Shown here in pieces: positions 41,436 to 49,457 of a stretch of 64,000 bases of DNA. Position numbers and translations under genes: made by a program. Positions within the stretch are counted from its first letter, which is position 1. The number at the start of each line of letters is the position of its first letter. A model generated the notes under the pieces. That model had not been told where the DNA came from. It made no database searches and saw nothing but the letters and a program-made list of their open reading frames with translations. The DNA is from Thalassovita autumnalis. Its GTDB lineage: Bacteria; Pseudomonadota; Alphaproteobacteria; Rhodobacterales; Rhodobacteraceae. The stretch is from contig NZ_CYSB01000038.1 of the NCBI RefSeq assembly GCF_001458255.1, positions 124,001-188,000 of the forward strand, in the 5' to 3' direction.

Positions 41436-44435
41436 TCAAACCTCGCTCAGGATCTGGTCCAAGGCGTCGAGGATCATCTCGATCCCTTCTGCGTCGACAG
41501 ACAGGGGCGGGCGGATTTTCAGGATGTTGTCCTTCGGCCCTTCGCTGCCCAAGAGGATCCGATGCGCCCGCATGCGGTTCTTGACGTAAGAAGCAATCTC
41601 GGTCCCTTCACGGCGGCTGTCTGCGTCGGTGATCAGCTCCACGCCAACAAACAGGCCCATGCCGCGCACGTCGCCCACGACCTCATACTTGGCTTCCAGC
41701 GCCTTCAGCCCCATCATCAGCTTGTCGCCCATGGCCTTGGCGTTCGCTTGCAGTCCTTCGTCATCGACGATGTCCAGAACCTCCTTGCCGATGCGGCAGG
41801 ACAGGTTGGAGCCGCCGAAGGTTGAGAAGAACTCAGGTCCCTCAGCGAAGCTTTCGGCGATGGCTTTGGTGGTGACCAACACGCCCAGCGGATGGCCGTT
41901 GCCGATCGGTTTTCCCATGACCACGATGTCGGGCAGGGCGCCCTGATGTTCAAAACCAAAGTAGTAGTCACCCAGACGGCCCAGCCCGGTCTGCACCTCA
42001 TCGGCAATACAGACCCCGCCAGCGGCACGGATTTTCTCATAGACCGCAGGCAGGTAGCCCTTGGGCGGGATGATCTGCCCACCGACGGAGGGGAAGGTTT
42101 CCGCGATAAAGCCCGCAACGCCATGGCCCTTGTCCTGCAGCGCGGCAATCGCGGGATCAACCAGATCGGCGTATTTCTGGGCGCGGTCTGCGTCATCCCG
42201 ACCAAAGCGGCCGCGATAGTCATCAGCGACCTCAACAAGTTCCACCCAGTCAGACTGCCCAACGCCGCCCTTGGCGTTGAATTTATAGGCCGAGATATCG
42301 ATCACCCCGGTGGTGTTGCCATGATAGCCGTGATCGGGCGTCACCATGCCCTTCGCACCGGTGTGGGCGCGGGCCAGACGCAGGGCTAGCTCATTAGCCT
42401 CTGTGCCGGAGTTCACAAAGAAACAGACCTCAAACGGTTCCGGCAGTTTCGACAGCACTTTTTCGGCAAAGGCGGTCTGTGCAGGATGCAGATAGCGGGT
42501 GTTGGAGTTCATCCGCTTCAGCTGATCTGCTGCCACGGCCTGAATGCGCGGATGGGCATGGCCCACATGTGGCACGTTGTTATAGGCATCCAGATAGGGG
42601 CGGCCCCATTCGTCAAACAGGTGGTGTTTCCAACCACGCACCAGCATCACCGGATCCTTGTAGGTCAGGCTGAGGTTGCCGCCGAAATGCGCTTTGCGAC
42701 CGGCCAGAACTTCGGCCTTGTTGGTCGGCTCATAGCGCACCTTGTCCGCCGGCAGATTGAGCAGCGCAGCCGGGTTGGGGCAGACCCCTTCCCACAGGTA
42801 CATCTCATCCGGATCGCCCACACCGGGCCAGTCATGGCCCATGCCGTCGGTGGTCAGCGCCAGCTGGAAATGGATATGTGGCGCCCAACCGCCGTTCTGG
42901 CTGGGGTCACCAAGGCGGGCAAACACCTCACCCTTGGTCAGCTCCTGCCCGATGGTCAGCGTGTCGACCACATCCGCGGCCAGATGGCCATAGAGCGTGT
43001 AAAACGTATCGCCCTCAGGCGTTTCATGGCTGAGGATCACCACCCCGCCATAATCCAGATGGCCGGTGCGGTTTTCCACCACATGCACCTTGGCCGCCAT
43101 CGGCGTGGCCACGGGGGTGCCTGCGGGCGCAAAGACATCCACCGCCAGATGCACCGTGCGCCGGTTCGAAGCCTTCCACGGCCCTTTGCGGAAGGCGGGT
43201 TCGGCGTAGATCAGGCGTGGTTCGTTGTAGTAGCCGATCCACCAGCCGTCCTGGTCGCCATACTCTGCGCCCAGCTGGGCGGCTTCCTCAATCGGCATAT
43301 CAAAGGGGTTCTGCGGCTCCGCGCAGTTTTCAACTGAGAGGGAGCCCATCGGCACATCGGTTAGATCGCGGCCCATAACAGGGGCAAAATTGCCCTGTTC
43401 GGCGGCCAGGAAGGCATGGATGCGCTCGGCCGCATTGGTTACCGGCAGGCCACAAGCAGCGCGAAGGCGGGCCTTCAGCAGGCCGGGGTGTTCATTGTCA
43501 CGCTCCAGATAGCGCCAGGCCGGGGCCTGCGAGATGGTCACATAAGGATCATCGGGGTTGTCTGCCGCCTCAATGGTGGAGTTCACGACCGAAACCGCCA
43601 GCCGCAACCGCAAGAGCGGCTCGACCATGTCGACCTCGGCCGCGCTCAGCGGGTTTTGGATGTGATAGCCTGCCACCAGATGGGCCAGCGCCACCTCAGG
43701 CGCGGGATGATCCAGCACGATATAGGCGGCGGCAATGGCAAGGTTGCAGATCCGCGGCGCGGCGCACATATCGCCAAAGTCGATCACGCCTGACACCTGT
43801 AGTGGTTCATAGGCGCCGCCGGTGACCAACACATTATAATCATTGACGTCGTTGTGGATCGCCTGTTTCGGCAGGGTCATCAGGCGCGGCCAGATCAGCG
43901 CCACGTCAGACAGGATGCCATGCAGAATACCCTGACGTGTTAGGTCACTGATAACCTGCGTGTGCCCGCCGATCCATTGGCCCTGCATCAGATCCCATTT
44001 GAAATCACGCGTCAGCGCCGGGTGCTGGAAATCCGCCATCGCCAGATCGGTCGCGCCCAGGATCTGGCCCAACTCCTCGATCAGTTCGGGTGTCTTGGGG
44101 CTGTGTTTGGCGTAGCACTGGCCCGGCAGCTTCTCCAGCAGCCAGCACAGGCGATCCTGGCCCTGTTCATCCTGCAGCGTGGCAATGGTGGCGCCGTCTT
44201 TGGTGGCGATCACCTTGGGGTAGGGCAGGGCATCGGATTTTTCGGCAATATGGGCCATGGCGGCGACCTGCATCTCAATCAGATCGGCCGCACAACCGGG
44301 GCGCATGACCTTCAGCACAAAATCGCCCCGCGCGCCGGCCTCAGCCAGAATGTTCAGGTCATATTCACCGTCGAGCCCAGTCAGCTCAGCCTCAATACCC
44401 CAGGCCGCTTTCAGGGCCGCTTGCCAATGTGTCAT
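41436..44435 (-). CDS. Three-domain fusion: APH-type kinase, M23 peptidase-like, class III aminotransferase
   Basis: A 999-residue fusion. Residues about 1-350 form an aminoglycoside-phosphotransferase-like kinase with the Brenner motif HNDVNDYN (H194, D196, N201) and VIDFGDM. Residues about 400-570 match M23/LytM peptidases with a full zinc set, H429-x3-D433 and H520-x-H522. Residues about 590-999 are a class III PLP aminotransferase with NSGTEANELALRLAR, IADEVQTGLGR and the PLP lysine K842 in MGKPIGNG. Known relatives pair such kinases with phospho-lyases acting on phosphoethanolamine or phosphohydroxylysine. There is no signal peptide, so the peptidase-like part should be cytoplasmic. AGGAGGATGGC fixes the ATG at 44435. 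The substrate is unknown. Confidence 0.88.
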   Translation of the reverse strand: MTHWQAALKAAWGIEAELTGLDGEYDLNILAEAGARGDFVLKVMRPGCAADLIEMQVAAMAHIAEKSDALPYPKVIATKDGATIATLQDEQGQDRLCWLLEKLPGQCYAKHSPKTPELIEELGQILGATDLAMADFQHPALTRDFKWDLMQGQWIGGHTQVISDLTRQGILHGILSDVALIWPRLMTLPKQAIHNDVNDYNVLVTGGAYEPLQVSGVIDFGDMCAAPRICNLAIAAAYIVLDHPAPEVALAHLVAGYHIQNPLSAAEVDMVEPLLRLRLAVSVVNSTIEAADNPDDPYVTISQAPAWRYLERDNEHPGLLKARLRAACGLPVTNAAERIHAFLAAEQGNFAPVMGRDLTDVPMGSLSVENCAEPQNPFDMPIEEAAQLGAEYGDQDGWWIGYYNEPRLIYAEPAFRKGPWKASNRRTVHLAVDVFAPAGTPVATPMAAKVHVVENRTGHLDYGGVVILSHETPEGDTFYTLYGHLAADVVDTLTIGQELTKGEVFARLGDPSQNGGWAPHIHFQLALTTDGMGHDWPGVGDPDEMYLWEGVCPNPAALLNLPADKVRYEPTNKAEVLAGRKAHFGGNLSLTYKDPVMLVRGWKHHLFDEWGRPYLDAYNNVPHVGHAHPRIQAVAADQLKRMNSNTRYLHPAQTAFAEKVLSKLPEPFEVCFFVNSGTEANELALRLARAHTGAKGMVTPDHGYHGNTTGVIDISAYKFNAKGGVGQSDWVELVEVADDYRGRFGRDDADRAQKYADLVDPAIAALQDKGHGVAGFIAETFPSVGGQIIPPKGYLPAVYEKIRAAGGVCIADEVQTGLGRLGDYYFGFEHQGALPDIVVMGKPIGNGHPLGVLVTTKAIAESFAEGPEFFSTFGGSNLSCRIGKEVLDIVDDEGLQANAKAMGDKLMMGLKALEAKYEVVGDVRGMGLFVGVELITDADSRREGTEIASYVKNRMRAHRILLGSEGPKDNILKIRPPLSVDAEGIEMILDALDQILSEV

Positions 44436-44538
44436 GCCATCCTCCTGACATCTGCCCAATGCCGGAGTGTGCGGCGGATTTGGGCAAAACCTCTTTGGCC
44501 ACTTGGTAGACGGTTTTGTAAACGATCCCAAGGCAGAA

Positions 44539-44553
44539 TGGATAAAATATCCA
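44539..44553. promoter_or_regulatory. Palindrome upstream of the fusion gene
   Basis: TGGATA-AAA-TATCCA, a 6-bp inverted repeat about 105 bases before the fusion gene start and 45 bases after the permease 3' end. TGGATA recurs in the promoter of the nearby GntR gene (47998-48003), so it may be that regulator's site. Confidence 0.35.
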
Positions 44554-44597
44554 CCAAGCACTGTGCGATTTGATCAAAGCACCGTGGAGGGCGCGGA

Positions 44598-45407
44598 TCA
44601 GATCCGCCAGCCCAGCAACCGCCGTTCAATCCAGCCGATGACGGTCGAGACGACAACCCCCAAAAGCGACAGGATCACCACCCCGGCAAAGAGCCGTTCC
44701 AGATCGTAAAGCGAACCGGCCTCAAGGATATAGGCACCAATGCCGTATTCCGCGCCCAGCATTTCGGCGGCGACCAGCAGGATGATCGCGATTGCCAGCG
44801 AAATGCGCAGCCCCGACAGGATGCCGGGCATGGCGCCGGGCAGGACAATCTTACGCACGATGCTTTGCCAGCTGAGGCCAAAGCTCTGCCCCATGCGGAT
44901 CAGCGAACGGTCCACATTGTCCACCGCGCCATAGGTGGCCACCACGGTGGGGGTGAAGGTGCCAAAGGCGATCAGCGCATATTTGGAGCCTTCATCAATG
45001 CCGAACCAGATCACAAACAGCGGCAGAAGCGCGATTTTCGGGATCGGGAAGATCGCCGCCACCAAGGGCACCAACCCGGCGCGGATGTAGCTGGACAGGC
45101 CGATGAGGATGCCGACCGACACCCCAACCGAGGCGCCAATGGCCGCGCCCACCGCCAGCCGGGTGAGGGAGGGCGCCAGATGTTTGAACAACATGCCGGT
45201 CGACCAGAGATCCTGAAACGTTGCCAGCACATCCGACGGGCGCGGCAATGTCAGCGCGGAAATCCAGCCACTGCGCGTGCCCCATTCCATCAGCGCAATC
45301 AGCACAACAAACACCAAGGGGCCAACCCAGCGGCGGGATTTGGGGGCAAATCCACCGCCGCGGAACCGCACTTCGATGCCGCTTTGGGGTTTCATTTGTT
45401 CAGACAT
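44598..45407 (-). CDS. ABC importer permease (SsuC/TauC type)
   Basis: A 269-residue permease with about six spans, starting near residue 30 (WVGPLVFVVLIALMEWG). The BPD-transport EAA-like loop contains LPGAMPGILSGLRISLAIAIILLVAAEMLG. The ATG at 45407 has GAGGAACTG upstream and overlaps the ATPase gene by 8 bp. The family serves taurine, alkanesulfonates, nitrate, bicarbonate and thiamine precursors, so the ligand is not set by the permease. Confidence 0.9.
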   Translation of the reverse strand: MSEQMKPQSGIEVRFRGGGFAPKSRRWVGPLVFVVLIALMEWGTRSGWISALTLPRPSDVLATFQDLWSTGMLFKHLAPSLTRLAVGAAIGASVGVSVGILIGLSSYIRAGLVPLVAAIFPIPKIALLPLFVIWFGIDEGSKYALIAFGTFTPTVVATYGAVDNVDRSLIRMGQSFGLSWQSIVRKIVLPGAMPGILSGLRISLAIAIILLVAAEMLGAEYGIGAYILEAGSLYDLERLFAGVVILSLLGVVVSTVIGWIERRLLGWRI

Positions 45408-46167
45408 CCAACAGTTCCTCATCCGCGGCGCGGGCCTCATCGCGCATCAGGGTCCAGAGGTGTTTTTGCACCTCTTCCAGATCGCGGTCGCCATAGCCAC
45501 GCTCCGCCAGGGGTTTGTCGATTTCAACCACCTCGCGGATTTCGCCGGGGCGGCGGGATAGCACCACGATGGCATGGCCCAGGCGCACCGCCTCGGCCAG
45601 ATTGTGGGTGACATAGACAGCGGTAAACGGTTGCCGCGTCCAGAGCGCCACCAGATCGTCCATCAGCAATTCACGGGTCTGGCTGTCCAGCGCCGACAGC
45701 GGCTCATCCATCAGCATCACCGAAGGGTTCACCGCCAGCGCCCGGGCGATCGCCACCCGCTGCTTCATGCCGCCCGACAGCTGTTTGGGCAGCGCCTTGG
45801 CAAAATCGCTGAGCTTGGTGCGGGCCAGCACATCCTCGATGATCTGATCCGCCGCCGCACCCTTGATGCCGTGATCTTCCAGCACGAGGGAGATATTGCC
45901 GCGCACCGACCGCCAGGGCAGCAGAGCGAAATCCTGAAATACATAAGTCAGAGGGTTCAGGCTGTCCTTGGGCGGCTCCCCAACCTGTAACACCCTGCCA
46001 GCGCTGGGCCGTTCCAACCCGCCGATCATCCGCAGCAATGTGGATTTGCCACAGCCCGACGGGCCGACAAGGCAGATGATGCGCCCCTGCGGGATCTCAA
46101 GTGAGATATCGCGCAGCACTTCGGTGTCGCCATAGGCATGGCAGATCCGGTCCAGTTGCAGATCCAT
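45400..46167 (-). CDS. ABC importer ATPase (SsuB/TauB type)
   Basis: A 255-residue ATPase with Walker A GPSGCGKST, Q-loop YVFQDFALLPWRSV, signature LSGGMKQRVAIARALA, Walker B VMLMDEPLSALD and switch YVTHNLAEAVRLG. It sits between the binding protein and permease genes on the same strand. Confidence 0.92.
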   Translation of the reverse strand: MDLQLDRICHAYGDTEVLRDISLEIPQGRIICLVGPSGCGKSTLLRMIGGLERPSAGRVLQVGEPPKDSLNPLTYVFQDFALLPWRSVRGNISLVLEDHGIKGAAADQIIEDVLARTKLSDFAKALPKQLSGGMKQRVAIARALAVNPSVMLMDEPLSALDSQTRELLMDDLVALWTRQPFTAVYVTHNLAEAVRLGHAIVVLSRRPGEIREVVEIDKPLAERGYGDRDLEEVQKHLWTLMRDEARAADEELLDV

Positions 46168-46240
46168 AGGGACGCATCCTTTGCGTTATACATCTGCGCC
46201 CGGCCATTTCCGTGAGCGGTGGGGCCGGGCGCAGCGGGGG

Positions 46241-47272
46241 TCAAGCTTCAAACGTGTCGACGTAGCTGGTGTCCACCAGCGTCTCCAGCGTGATGCTGTC
46301 TTTGACCAGGCCTTCGCTCTGGAACCAGTTCAGCTGATCGGCCACCGAGGCGACGTTCAACTTGGAACCTTCGTTCAGGCGCATGGTGCCATTGATGATC
46401 GACGGTGCTGCCTTTTCGCGCGGCCGGTCAGTGTAGACGTATTTGTGGATCAGATCGACCATCTCATCGACACCGGCATCGCCGCCAGCGCGGTCGATCA
46501 TGGTGCTGTTGTAGTCGCTGACACCTTTGCCAAACCCGGCAAGGAAATCAGCGGTCTGGCCGCGTTCATCCGCCGCGTTTTTCGCAGAGGTGAAGACGGT
46601 GGTGACCTGATAATGCGGCAGGTAATCCGACACATTGCCGATGATATGCACGGCGCCAGACCCCGCCAGCGGCTTGGCGATATGGGGCACGATGGACCAG
46701 GCATCGATTTGGCCGGATTTCAGCGCACCGATGATGGCGCCCACCTTCTGCAGCGGTTTGAAGGACATCTCAACGCCTTCAGCGGCCGCAACCTTGGAGC
46801 CCATGTAGTGGAAGCTGGACCCGGCGGTGGACATGCCAAAGGTCTTGCCCCCCAGCGCCGCTGGTGAGGTCAGGCCCGCTTGATAGGCCGCATCCGAGGC
46901 CAGGATCTTCTGGCCGTCAATGCCTGGCTCTTCGCTCAGCGCGCCACCGATCACTTTGATCGCGCCTTTGTCAGCGAGTGAGATCAGGCCACCGGAAATC
47001 GCGGTCACCGCATAGTCCACATCGCCTGATGCAATGGCCACGGCCATCGGCTGTGCGGCCTGGAAGAACTTCAGCTCAACATCCAGACCCGCTTCGGCGA
47101 AATAGTTGCGTTCCTGCGCGATGAAGCTGCCGGAATGTGAGGTGAAGCGCAACGCGCCCACGGTGATCTTCTTGTTCATGGCAATGGCCGGGGCGGCCAG
47201 GCTGCTGGCCGCAGCAGCACCGGCGAGGCCCCCGAAAAGGCCCAATGTCTGACGACGGTTGAATTTGGTCAT
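46241..47272 (-). CDS. ABC importer binding protein (NMT1/SsuA type), Tat-exported
   Basis: A 343-residue periplasmic protein of the NMT1/THI5-like fold. The leader MTKFNRRQTLGLFGGLAGAA carries a twin-arginine pair and a hydrophobic core ending AAPAIA, so export by Tat is likely. Family features are VGALRFTSHSGSFIAQERNYFAEAGLDVELKFF and VAIASGDVDYAVTAISGGLISLADKG. GAGGAGATC precedes the ATG at 47272. The ligand is unknown; a nitrogen-containing substrate of the neighbouring kinase-aminotransferase fusion is a guess. Confidence 0.87.
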   Translation of the reverse strand: MTKFNRRQTLGLFGGLAGAAAASSLAAPAIAMNKKITVGALRFTSHSGSFIAQERNYFAEAGLDVELKFFQAAQPMAVAIASGDVDYAVTAISGGLISLADKGAIKVIGGALSEEPGIDGQKILASDAAYQAGLTSPAALGGKTFGMSTAGSSFHYMGSKVAAAEGVEMSFKPLQKVGAIIGALKSGQIDAWSIVPHIAKPLAGSGAVHIIGNVSDYLPHYQVTTVFTSAKNAADERGQTADFLAGFGKGVSDYNSTMIDRAGGDAGVDEMVDLIHKYVYTDRPREKAAPSIINGTMRLNEGSKLNVASVADQLNWFQSEGLVKDSITLETLVDTSYVDTFEA

Positions 47273-47295
47273 GATCTCCTCCCTCATTGACCCTG

Positions 47296-47976
47296 TCACA
47301 GGTGCGATGCACCCAAATCTTCGATGATATCCTGTTCCAACAGATGCAGCGCGGCGGCGCTGTTGCGCGCCAGCACGGCCTCCTGCAGGGCGCGTGCGCG
47401 GTCGCTGCGGGCGGTAAAATCGATCCGCCCTTCGCGCAGACGTGCCAGCCGGAAGCGGCGCGATTGATTGTAAAACTGATCCGCCATCGCCATCAGCCGG
47501 GGTGAGTCTGAGGCGGAAATCAGCGCGCTTGACAGCGTGTGACAGGCCTCATCCCAGGTCAGTGCCGTCAGATCATCCGGGCTGGCCTGCACCTCAGCCT
47601 CGGCACGGCTCAGGGCGTGAAAGGCTGCTACCACGCGGGTTTCCCAGGCGATATCGCCGGCCTTCATCGACCGCTCCAGCCCCAGCTTTTCGCATTCCAG
47701 CCGCATCAGCAGGATGTCGCGCAGATCTTCCTCGGTGGCGGAGGTGACGCGAAACCCGCGCTGTGAGGTCGCTTCGACCATGCCTTCAGCCGCCAGCATC
47801 CGCAGGCATTCACGCATGGAGTGGTTGGAACCACCGTAGCTTTGGCGCAGCTGGTCGATCTTCAGCTTCTGATCCGGCGCCAGCACCGCAAAGGAAATGT
47901 CGCGCCTTATGGCCGATGCCAGCATGGCCACCACGGTCTCCTCTGTCTTTTTGCTTTTGCCGAACAGCACCATCAT
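47296..47976 (-). CDS. GntR-family (FCD) regulator
   Basis: A 226-residue FadR/FCD-type regulator. The winged helix includes LAPDQKLKIDQLRQSYGGSNHSMRECLRMLAAEGMVEATSQRGFRVTSA, and the all-helical FCD domain follows with DILLMRLECEKLGLERSMKAGD and CHTLSSALISA. It lies 23 bases upstream of the binding-protein gene on the same strand and so probably controls the importer and perhaps the fusion gene. Two ATG codons are adjacent; the first was taken. Confidence 0.88.
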   Translation of the reverse strand: MMVLFGKSKKTEETVVAMLASAIRRDISFAVLAPDQKLKIDQLRQSYGGSNHSMRECLRMLAAEGMVEATSQRGFRVTSATEEDLRDILLMRLECEKLGLERSMKAGDIAWETRVVAAFHALSRAEAEVQASPDDLTALTWDEACHTLSSALISASDSPRLMAMADQFYNQSRRFRLARLREGRIDFTARSDRARALQEAVLARNSAAALHLLEQDIIEDLGASHL

Positions 47977-47987
47977 GCCTCGTTTTC

Positions 47988-48006
47988 AAAAATGTTGGAT
48001 ATTTTT
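47988..48006. promoter_or_regulatory. Inverted repeat upstream of the GntR gene
   Basis: AAAAAT-GTTGGAT-ATTTTT, a 6-bp inverted repeat 12 bases before the GntR start. It is a candidate autoregulatory site and lies in the divergent promoter shared with the lytic transglycosylase gene. Confidence 0.4.
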
Positions 48007-48172
48007 GCGCTTGTTGGAGGTGTTGAGTCAATACGGTGAAACTCCGTGCCTCCACTTCATTGTCAGCGCCGCCTTTCAATGTTCCCAAAATACTCCCGCC
48101 GGAGGCGTTGCTCTGGCCATCCCGGCCAGCGTAGGATTGGCGTGTTTCACATCGCCCCCAACAGGTTTTCCA

Positions 48173-49405
48173 ATGATCCGCCGATTTGCCCTTGCTGTGA
48201 CCGCCGCGCTGTTGCTGAACCCTCAAGCCGCCCAAGCGGATGCCAAGCTGGAAAAACAGTTCCAGGTCTGGCTGCAGCAGGAGGTCTGGCCAGAGGCCAA
48301 GGCGGCAGGTGTGCGGCGCAAAACCTTTCAGGCGGCCTTCAAGGGGGTGACGCTGAAGCTGGATCTGCCGGATCTGGTGATCCCCAGCAAAAAGGCCGAA
48401 CAACAGGTGCAAAAACAGGCCGAGTTCGGTCGCCCCGCGCGGTATTTCACCCGCCAGACGCTGGAGTACAACACCCGGGTGGGCAAGGAGCTGCGCGCGA
48501 AACACAGCGCACTTCTGTCCCGGCTGGAGAAACAGACCGGCGTGCCGGGGCGGATCCTGCTGGCGATCTGGGGCCGGGAAAGCGGCTTTGGCCGGGTGGC
48601 GATCAAACATGATGCGCTGCAGGTCTTGGGGACCAAAGGGTTCCTGTCGACCCGCGCGGATTATTTCACGGATGAGCTGATCGCGGCGCTTCAACTGATT
48701 GAGGCCGGCCACGCCAGTCCACGGGGGCTGAAATCCAGCTGGGCCGGGGCGTTGGGGCAGCCGCAGTTCATGCCGTCAAATGTTATGAAATACGGCGCTG
48801 ATGGTGATGGCAATGGCACGGTGGATCTGTTCCGGTCTGAGGCTGACACGCTGGCCTCCATCGCGCGATATCTCGCTGACCATGGTTGGGTTGCGGGCCG
48901 CGACTGGGGTTTTGAGGTCAAGGTGCCTGCCAGCCTGTCCTGCGCGCTGGAGGGGCCGGATCAGGGGCGCAGCATCGCAGATTGGGCTGCACTGGGCGTC
49001 ACCCGCATCAACGGGCGTGCCTTCCCCGCGCATGAGGCCAAAGGGCAGGGCTATCTGATGTTGCCTTCCGGGCGGCACGGTCCGGCCTTCCTGGTGACGC
49101 CGAATTTCTACGTGCTGAAAGACTATAACGAAAGTGACCTCTACGCGCTGTTCGTCGGCCATGTCGGTGATCGGGTGCGCTACAACATGGGCGATTTCAA
49201 GGTCGGCTGGGGCAAGACGGACAGCCTGCTGCGTTCAGAAGTGGCGGCGATGCAGCGCGGGTTGGAGGCCCTGGGCCATGACGTGGGTGGCGCTGATGGT
49301 CTGGCCGGCTCCCGCACCCGCCGCTCCATCGGCCGCTGGCAAGAGGCGCAGGGTCAGACCCCCACCTGCTGGCCCAGCAAGGCGATTGTGCGGCAGTTGA
49401 AATAA
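48173..49405 (+). CDS. Lytic murein transglycosylase, MltB type
   Basis: A 410-residue peptidoglycan lytic transglycosylase. A signal peptide covers about residues 1-22 (MIRRFALAVTAALLLNPQAAQA). The SLT_2 domain has the catalytic glutamate in AIWGRESGFGR, then ALGQPQFMPSNVMKYGADGDGNG and a Cys-containing C-terminal part. The last 60 residues form a PG_binding_1 domain (MQRGLEALGHDVGGADGLAGSRTRRSIGRWQ). The ATG at 48173 has only a weak AGG upstream; the long in-frame extension before it is non-coding. There is no lipobox, so it is probably soluble in the periplasm. Confidence 0.92.
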   Translation: MIRRFALAVTAALLLNPQAAQADAKLEKQFQVWLQQEVWPEAKAAGVRRKTFQAAFKGVTLKLDLPDLVIPSKKAEQQVQKQAEFGRPARYFTRQTLEYNTRVGKELRAKHSALLSRLEKQTGVPGRILLAIWGRESGFGRVAIKHDALQVLGTKGFLSTRADYFTDELIAALQLIEAGHASPRGLKSSWAGALGQPQFMPSNVMKYGADGDGNGTVDLFRSEADTLASIARYLADHGWVAGRDWGFEVKVPASLSCALEGPDQGRSIADWAALGVTRINGRAFPAHEAKGQGYLMLPSGRHGPAFLVTPNFYVLKDYNESDLYALFVGHVGDRVRYNMGDFKVGWGKTDSLLRSEVAAMQRGLEALGHDVGGADGLAGSRTRRSIGRWQEAQGQTPTCWPSKAIVRQLK

Positions 49406-49457
49406 GCGAGACCCCGAAACATCGTAGCGATATTCCGGGGCCCAATTGGTTTTGGGA

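Noticed and set aside
49405-49457. Imperfect hairpin after the lytic transglycosylase gene
   Set aside because: CCCCG and CGGGG arms are separated by a bulged stem and no T-run follows, so it was not called a terminator.
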